Positions 22,901-31,900 of a DNA stretch of 64,000 nucleotides are shown piece by piece (position 1 is the stretch's first letter; each line of letters starts with the position of its first letter). A program made the translations under genes and the position numbers. This DNA is from Branchiostoma floridae (Eukaryota > Chordata > Leptocardii > Amphioxiformes > Branchiostomatidae). The notes beneath the pieces were generated by a model. The model was given only the letters and a program-made list of their open reading frames with translations. It had not been told where the DNA came from and did no database searches. The stretch lies in NCBI RefSeq assembly GCF_000003815.2, contig NC_049988.1, positions 7,366,382 to 7,430,381 of the forward strand. The letters are read 5' to 3'.

Positions 22901-25900
22901 TGCATATGCATGTGGTATTTCGAGCCCTGTAAAGGGATGTTCCCTCAAGTACATGCATGTATAAACTAAATATACAATGTGAAATTAGAGGGTAGAGATG
23001 CTTTGAATGGATGCAGAGGGGTTTTAAAGATGAAAAATAGTGTTCAACACAAAGTGGACCAAAAATGTTCCTGATTACCCCATGATATTTTAAATGGAAA
23101 AGCCTTCAACTGTTTGTCGTAACGTTTTACTTGGTCTGTGGTGTCTAAGTCCATGACTTGTACATGTAGCATGTTATTACATTCTGTTGTTTTAACGATT
23201 ATATTTCATCTCTCCAAATGCAGCAGCATCTGACATACAGTCTCCTGGGCGGCATGCCAGTGGGAGGACCCCAGCATCACTCCGCAGCAGTGGGAGGGAC
23301 AGCACCCCAGGGGAGGTGCCCCCCACCCCTCCCCCACCCTCCACACCTCCTGTCTTACCAGCTACTATCAGCACCAGCGGTCAAGTAAGGAAACAAATCT
23401 GTGTACTTTTGATTGATTGAAACTGAACTTTGCTCAATCCTCTTCAGCCTTTTGTAAACTTTAAGGCATACAAATGTTAGTTTAAGTTCCCTACCACACC
23501 TTTTGGTGTGAAAGGTAATGCCCATTTCTGTTTCTATAACCCATGATCCACACATTTGTAAAGGAAGCTACAGCAGCTAGTCAATTGATGTTGTTGTGTA
23601 TCTAACTACCATAATCACAAACAATAATTCTGATGAAGTAACTACATATATGGAGGTTTTGTTTTTGTCTAAGAACATGTTGATTAATAGACAGGTATAA
23701 TTAATATTACTTTTTTTAGACATAAGTTTATTTCTCTTCAACCTTGTCAATGGAACTTTGATACCAAGGGGCTATCGTTGCAGAGAAGGTTGACTTGTGT
23801 TGAAATATCTTATTTGTTACAGTGTATCAATTTTTTTAACAATCATGATTCAGAACCTCTGTTTTCATTTTTTTATAGAAAGCAGCAAAAGACAGGAACA
23901 GGCTGAGCATACAAAGGCGAAGTTCGCAACTTAGCTCGCCAGAGAATACGCCATCTATCTGTTCCAACTCTCAAGAGAACACACCTTCTACTCCAGGTGT
24001 CCAGAAGTCACTACCAACTAGCACCAAGTCTCAGCCAAAGTCTAGTGCTACGCCTCCTGATGCAGTAGACAATGAAAAGGACACACCCAAGTCATGTCCT
24101 CCAGAGAGTGAAGTATCCACAGTGTGTAGTCAGGTATCCACACCAGAAGTTGACACAGACTCAGATGTGGTCCCAGACACTGAAGAAAATCCCACTAAGA
24201 AAGGAAAAAGGAAATCCTCAAATTTGCAAAAGGCTTCAGATTCAGAAGCTACCCCCAGAACGAAAGTGACATCCCCAAGTATGATGTTTCAGCAGTCTTT
24301 TCCAGATTCTGGAAATACAGAAGCTAGCGTCTCTCTCCTTGAGAATGTGAAACCAAGGGGTGCAGAAACAGTTTCACAACAGAAGAGAAAAAGTCCTCGA
24401 CTCAGTAGAGGGGTATCGGACAGTGGCAAACAGGAGAGGAAATGCAGCGACGAACCGAAAGAGACAGTTACACAGAAACTGGAGCAAAGCGAAGCTGAAC
24501 AGACCAACTCAAAACGTCATCTTAAAGAACAAAGAGGAAAGGAAGAAGTTAAAACTGACAACTTGAAGCCTACTGAGAAAGTGGTAGGAAAACAAGCTAG
24601 CTTTGAAGGACTAATTCAGCAATCCAATGAAATTGAACACTACGATGTTACAGATGATGATAAGGAAGACCTTCAGATGGAAGACATTGAAGAGGAAGAT
24701 GGACAAGAGGAAGAGGATGCTGTAGAAGATGAAGATGACAGTGAGGAGGATGATCTTGTCCCTCCAACTCCTCCAGACACCTCCTTCACACAACTGACCC
24801 AGAGAACCAAGACTGTGAAGTCTAAAACTTGGACACCAGAAAGGGTTACAAGGGAAGACCTGAAAGAAAACAACTTTCAACCTGTCATATTAGAAGAAGA
24901 GGAAGATCGTGAGTGTAACTGGTCGGATGATGACAATGATGAACTGCCTGACCTTGACGAGGAACCAGAGCATCAGGTGTCATCCACAGGTCATTCCAAC
25001 ACAGCAACTCCACAGAATGGCGGAAGAAACAAGGCAGAGGAACAACCAGATGCGAAAGAAGGCTTCAAGGAAAACCAAAAAGACACTGACATTAATACTC
25101 GTTCTCAGAGTAAGAGAAGGAAAGCAGCAAGTGGAGAAATTGAAGCGAAAGACGAAGCAACTGACGAATCAATGCCCAAAAGGAGAAAGTCAGATATTGA
25201 CTCAGAGTGGAAAGAGGAAAGGATCCCTAAAGTTGATGTTGTCAACGTCACAGCCGGCTTTGAGAATAATGAAGGTACTGTAAATTATCTGTTTTTTAAA
25301 AGTTGATGGTTAAGACGATACTATAACACAAAAACGTGAAAATATGAACACTGCCAATATTTAAAACTTACAGCATGTGATCACTGCTTTTTATGTATTT
25401 CTCCCAAGAACAAATTAAAGTGTTTACCATACTTACATGTATTCAATTCAAAGAGTTGGTAGATTCATCAACTTGAAGATAGAAATTAAGATTAGGAGTA
25501 TTTTTTTTTCATTCTTAATGGATTGATTGTGTTCTATATCCCCTTGTTTGCTTTAGAGTCTGACCTGAGCCAGGACAGCCACGTCCATGACCTGACCAAT
25601 GCTTCATCCTTGAGTGAGCTGTATGATACACAGGTAGGGTAGCTCTTATGGTGCTGTACTTAGATTTGTGTTTGCTTGTTACAATTTGATAGCCTGGGTG
25701 CCATCCTATTTGGTGCACTGGGGCTCCCAAACTCGCTCATCAAATTTTCTTGAGTGAACTCATATGGGATCCCCAATAAACTACTGTAAACAGAATGGAA
25801 CCCTGGCTACCAATTTAACATTTCTGTATCATGCCATAGAATTCTTGTATAATGTACTTTTGTGTCAGCACTTTAATTTTGTTTTAGTATTCCATCAAAG

Positions 25901-28900
25901 AGCGATCTTTCCATGGAATCTTAATGAAAGAAGTGATTTTTTTTTTACATGTCGGAAATGTTGGCTGGGAGATTTTCTTTTGTCTCTGTGGTTGCACAGT
26001 TGTTTATATTCTAATGGAACAATGTCTTATTCTAGAACCAAGACAAGTTAAAGAACGATGTGCAGAACCTGGAGGGACAGATGGCCATGATACAGATGCT
26101 CCTGGCCAAGGGGAAGGAGAGAGCGAGAGAGACTGGAAAAGAAGAGAACACCAACAAAGATCCAACCTCCATCGCTAAGCAGCATCTCACAACAGGTACC
26201 TCTTTTTTTCTTTTCTTTTTTGTCATAAGGCCACACCGATTTAATTTCTTGGTTCACGGATTCGCTCGCTTCTATTTTTTGGGAAAAAAAATTAAAATAG
26301 AAATTACCACTCAGCAAATTTTCACCATTAATGAAACCATTCACCAACTTTCTTGTGTAGCAAATTGGCCTTTATATTATAAGCTCCTTAAAGTGTGGGT
26401 ACAGGTGCTGTTACTGTACAAAAATAGTGTTTTTGTACTTTTTTCAAGCTGAAAACTTTTTTCTTTATGTTTTGGATTAGCCGTTACCTTTACCCCAACC
26501 ATTTTACAATTATTATTTTCATTTCGCCCTCTCGCTCCATATTTTTTATGAAAAAATCCGTGAACCAAGAAATTAACTTGGTGTGGCCTAAATAAGATTT
26601 GAATTTTTTGCAGTGTTATGTCTACCATATTTGTATTAACATTTGTTTGTGATATTTGTATAAAGAGGATTTAAGATTGCCTTTTTTTTTAACCACCTGT
26701 TAGATATTCTTAATTTCCAGTTCTTAGTTTCCAATTTATGGATCTTGAAACTTAAGATTAGTCAAAGTTTGTTGAACATGAATTAAATCAAAGAAGTTAG
26801 GAACTATATGATATTAAGTGGAGTGTGAATCCAACATATATTGTTTCTAATAGATAATGTATAATGCTAGTCTATCTTCTACATCTATGGTTCATTGCTT
26901 TATTTTTTAACTCATTCTTACCATCACAGTGTATGAAGAAAACATGCAGATGTCAGAGGGTGATCATGAGGAAATTCTAAGTGGGAAGGACTTGTATGGC
27001 ACCCCTTCCTCACAAGCATCTGCAAAGTGCACATACTCCACAGCACAAGAGGAGACTCCTAGAAAACGGAGGCCCAGTAGCACCAGCACACCTCAATCTA
27101 ATCACTCACCTACCAAGGAGTACAACTTCCGCAAGAGAATGTTGTCCCCTCAAAGATCGCAGGAGGCGTCTGCAAAGTCACGAAAATCTCGGCAAAGTTC
27201 GCCAAGGTCGTCCCAACCTTGCTTGTCGCCACGCTCGCCCTCCCCGCCTCCGCCGCTTTCTCCGGAGAAGACGAGAACTCCGAGAGTGCTCCCGCCTGCA
27301 GTTCAGGCCGCAGCAAACATTCTTGAGAAGTTCAGGAGCCCAGACCTTGCAACCAAAGGAAAAAGAAGGAATAGCGGTAACAGTAGCCCACTGGGAAAAG
27401 AAGACAGTACAGCAAGAAGGCTAAGTCCTAGAACAAAGAAAGAAAGTCAAAGTCCTCCTGATAGGAAGAACACTACCCCAAGAAGCAGCAGTTTTAAGAC
27501 GTCTGCTTCAAAGAGCCCTTCTAGTCCAAGGAGTAAGAAATATGACATTGAGAAAAGAATGAATCTTGAAGATGAAGTGGAAGACAGCATGCCGGTTGAG
27601 AACTTGGTTTCGACTGCTGCCAGGAACAGGAGAAGTCTTAACAAGAGAAAGAGGAAGTCTTTACAGGACACGTTTGCAGATGAAGAGGATGAAACTATGA
27701 GGTGTGATGATGCACCATCTCCTGGTGACCACAAGATACCAACTTCTGAAGAACCAGAGGAGATGTCAACCAACTGGAAAGCATTTCAGCAAATGAAATG
27801 TGATATTCTGGCCCAGAAAGGCACGTCTACAAGTAATGGGCAAAACAAGGAGGCTCCCAAAAGACTGTCTCTGCCTTCAACAATGAAATCAGACAGATGT
27901 ACTTCAGACAAACGAAAATCAGAGCCAGTCGTTTCTTCCTCTCAGTTTGATAGAAACAGCATCACAAACAACCCTTCTACTCCACAACCGAGGAAGAACC
28001 CACTAACGTTTAGCCAGCAGCCCTCACCAAGTGTGGGAAACCTGTCTCAAACTGTTTCTAGAAGGAAGAAAGAGAGTCCACGCCTGATTGGCAGTAGCAA
28101 ATCACCCATTGATCGCTTACCCCATGGGAACACTGAGAAGTTGACTTCCACATCAAGTTGTAGTGCTGTGAAGAGTGTAGCAGGACCTCCCACAGTGGTG
28201 AAGACTGAGTGGCAGAATGACAACCGTGCTCCCATGACATTTGTGACAACAGGACTGAGTAGAGAAGAGACAGTAAGTTCTTCCTTGTGTGTTGTACTTT
28301 TCGTCCATACTGTTAGATGACTGAACATTTTGACAGTATGTTTCAGTGATTATTACATGTAGCTGAAGTGATGTATTCTTTCAGTTGTGTTGTGTTTGAT
28401 AGTGTGTCGTGTCAGCAAAGATGAATGAGTTGTAGTTTTAATTTTTCTATTGCTAAGTCCTCAACAACACTTCAAAGTCACAACTTATGATGTAACGTTA
28501 TTGTACTGTAAATTTTGAGACTCACATGTAAACTGTTATGTCCCTGACCCTTGTCTTGAAGGCTTTGGTAAAGTTGGTAATAAATTATCCTTTTTTATTA
28601 CAGCGAGCAGTGCATGAACTGGCCAAAAAGACAGGGTCTCAAGTCAAGCAGTCATTTGACAACAGCACCACTCATGTCATCACCAGAACAGGTGACTCAG
28701 CACTCTATCATTCTAAACCAATAGAAACACATGTTGCAAACTTTGTCAAGCAATCATGAGCCTTGTATCATTTTGTGAGAGTCAAATCTAGGCTAGACAC
28801 ATTCACCAATGATGTGCCTTGTTACAACTTCATTGGCCAATCAATATTCTTGTTCCTTACAGATGTGGACCTGTTCTGTTCCCGTACCCTGAAGTTCTTC

Positions 28901-31900
28901 TTGGGCATTGCAGGCAGAAAATGGATTGTCTCCTTTCAGTGTAAGAAAACTTGATAAGCTTATCATTATAAACCTGTAAGGTTTAAGGTGAATTTGAATT
29001 ATTCAAGGTAAAACAGCAAAGTGTTCATTTATGTGTTAAGAAAAAGGAATTCTAGATGTGCTCCATATCATTACCCTGGTATAATTAATTTTATTTCAAT
29101 GTTGAAATGATGGTAACCGTTATGATTTTTCAGGGATTGCTGCCTGCTTAGAGGAAGGAAAACATGTGCCAGAGGTAACATGATTTTTTTTTTCTTTCTT
29201 TATATGATTAGTCATTGTTTTTTTTATAAGGCCATGTTGACTTGATTATATGAATGGAAATTTCAAAACTTGTGCAAGCATGGAAGTAAAAAAAGTTTGT
29301 CCAAAAAAAGTTGCCTTTTGATATTTTGAGATCTAAGTGGCCAGGAAGGTTGAACAAAGGAACACACTGAGTATGGAATAATACTGAACAATATATACTT
29401 TTGTTTTAGTTCTTGTACATATTTTTTTGGCACAGATATAGGCATTCTGTGACACAAGAAGCCAATATTTTTATTTGCAATTTACAGCAAATATTTGCTT
29501 TTTGCATTTTGCGACTTGCAGTCGCAAAATGCCTTCTGGCCAGTGTAGTCGCCGTTGTGATGTTGAGATGAACGGACCTGTTCAATCCATGCCAAACATT
29601 TGTATACCTGTTAAAACAGGCATTTCTTCAACATGTTCGCATTAGCGCAGTGGTAAAGTTTACGCATTCTAAACCAATGCACCCGGTTCGAATCCGGGGA
29701 GGTAGATTTTTTTCAACTTTTTCTTTTCTTTTTTACATCCATTTGGCCACACCAATTTATTTCTTTGGTTAACGGATTCGCCGCTTCGTTTTTTTGCCGA
29801 ATAGAAATAAAAATTAAAAAAAAAACTTAAAAATGCCCCGCAACAGAGCTCACTCAAAAACAGGCAATGTGTAGTGAAATTTGCTGCAGTTCACGCGAAT
29901 TTTAACAGGTGGCGTCTAGATCTGCTGCAGTTCAGGCACATATGTGAATCTCTCCATGCGCCAATATCAGGTTTAGTTACTCTGTTCTATTTATATGACA
30001 TTCTAATAACTAGAAAAAAACGTTCACACACGCAAACATTGGCAAAATGCCAGCTTTTTTAAAAGCACTTGTTTTTTTGCAGCTGCTTTGTACGATTTAC
30101 AGTATGGTGGAAAACTTCTTAATCTGGAAACGGCCATGATGGGCATGCAGACATCATCCATGTAATGAAATCAATATGGCCAAAGACACAGAAAACATTT
30201 TTTGCTTGTGAATGATTATTAAGTATGATCACATTTTCTTTTCTAAGCTGTAAAAAATAACAACATTTCCATGATATTACAGGATCCGTATGAAGTCCGA
30301 GGAGACCTGGTCCATGGTTGCCATGGCGGCCCACGACAAGCTCGCAGCAATAAGGGCAAGGCAAGTAACCCCTCCCACACTTGAGTAGGATTTTGTACTA
30401 GTCTTAAAAGAATCCACTGATTAAATAGATACTGCAGGACTGCATATTAAACATTGTGTAGAAGTCCAATGTCAAAGGCTATAAATGTCTCTTTTGCTGG
30501 AAGCCATTTTGTACTTCTAGCCATTATTAATCCATCACTGTGTACAATGTACCTTTTACATTCTTTTTTTTAAATCAGAAAATCTATGTTTTTTTAACAT
30601 AATGATTGCTTTTGTCTCCAAACAGCTTCTCTTGTGTGATTATGAGATCTGCATCTATGGGAAGTTTACTGCTCTCACCAGAGGTAATTTTTCTTTTCTT
30701 TTCTTTTTTTTCTTTTGATATTTTCATATTTTTAAGTGCAATGTTGTCTTTTAAAAGCTGGACCAAGTGTTCTTTCTGTATTTTTTTCTTTTACAGTATA
30801 CATTTGTAAATCAATTTTCTGTCAGGATGTGTGTCATGTAGACCCCTAGTTTTGTTATGCTTTAATTTTTCAGATGACCTGCAGTTCATGGTTGAGCTGT
30901 GTGGGGGCACTGTTGTTAAGGAACCTCATATGTTTCCTCATGATAAGGTGAGTTCATGTTTCTTCTTCTTTCACACTGTTCTAATCTTCTTCAAAGTTGT
31001 CAATGAAGGTTTGACATCCAGGTACTAAGATGTACCTAATAGCAGTTACTCAAGCAACTGGATATGATTATGGAAAATTATATCCAGTTGCTTGAGTAAC
31101 TGCTATTTGGTGTTTATTCAGTGTCATTTCTTTGAAATAAAGAGGCAAGATACACACAGAATGTGTACACTTGACTGTGTATACATTTCTGATTGCCCAA
31201 TGGTGTACCTTTATTTTACAGTAAGACTACATTTGTTGTTCAGTTTTCTTGCCCAAGATTGAAAATTATTTTAGTCAAGATCCCCAGGAGTTGAGCATAG
31301 ATTTTTGTTGGGCTCCAATTTTACAGATCTTCCATAAACAAGTAGAATTTTGTCAGGTTTTCATAGCATGTTTGATCTGCTCGTGTTAAGAAGAAAACTA
31401 AATTTCAGCAGATGACTTAAATGTTAGGTCTTAAAATTTTTTCAAAGTTTAGGAGGCCTTGAAAAATAATTTCCGTGCCCTCTAGCAAATGTGGAAGATC
31501 AATATTTTTTTATTTTACTTATAGAGATGTAATATAAGAAGGTTAAAGAAATTCAGAACAATTCCTGACAGTGTGCACCCCTGCCAGGTCTAGCCAGCTT
31601 GAAATTTTTTTCCGTCAGCCAATTCCCATTGTCGCGAAAACACTATTCCAGGAGTTAGAGAGACTGAACTGAGACGTAAAAAACGGGTTTTTAATGAGAT
31701 TATTGTATGCGAAAGGGCACCGACACACTTCGTCAACAATAATAACAATAGCTAAACAAACAGTGTGTGGCTTTTACGGCTGTGGACGGCGTCCCCAAGT
31801 TGCCTGTAGCTTTCACCAAGGATTTTTGTTCGTCAAGGTTGACGGATTGGTTTCAAAATTTTTCTGTCACACGCAGCAAATTTCCCTCAATTGACGGAAA

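Noticed and set aside
29634-29705. tRNA gene
   Set aside because: Anticodon and T arms fold well, but the variable loop is one base and the acceptor strands do not pair; it lies inside a mobile element.
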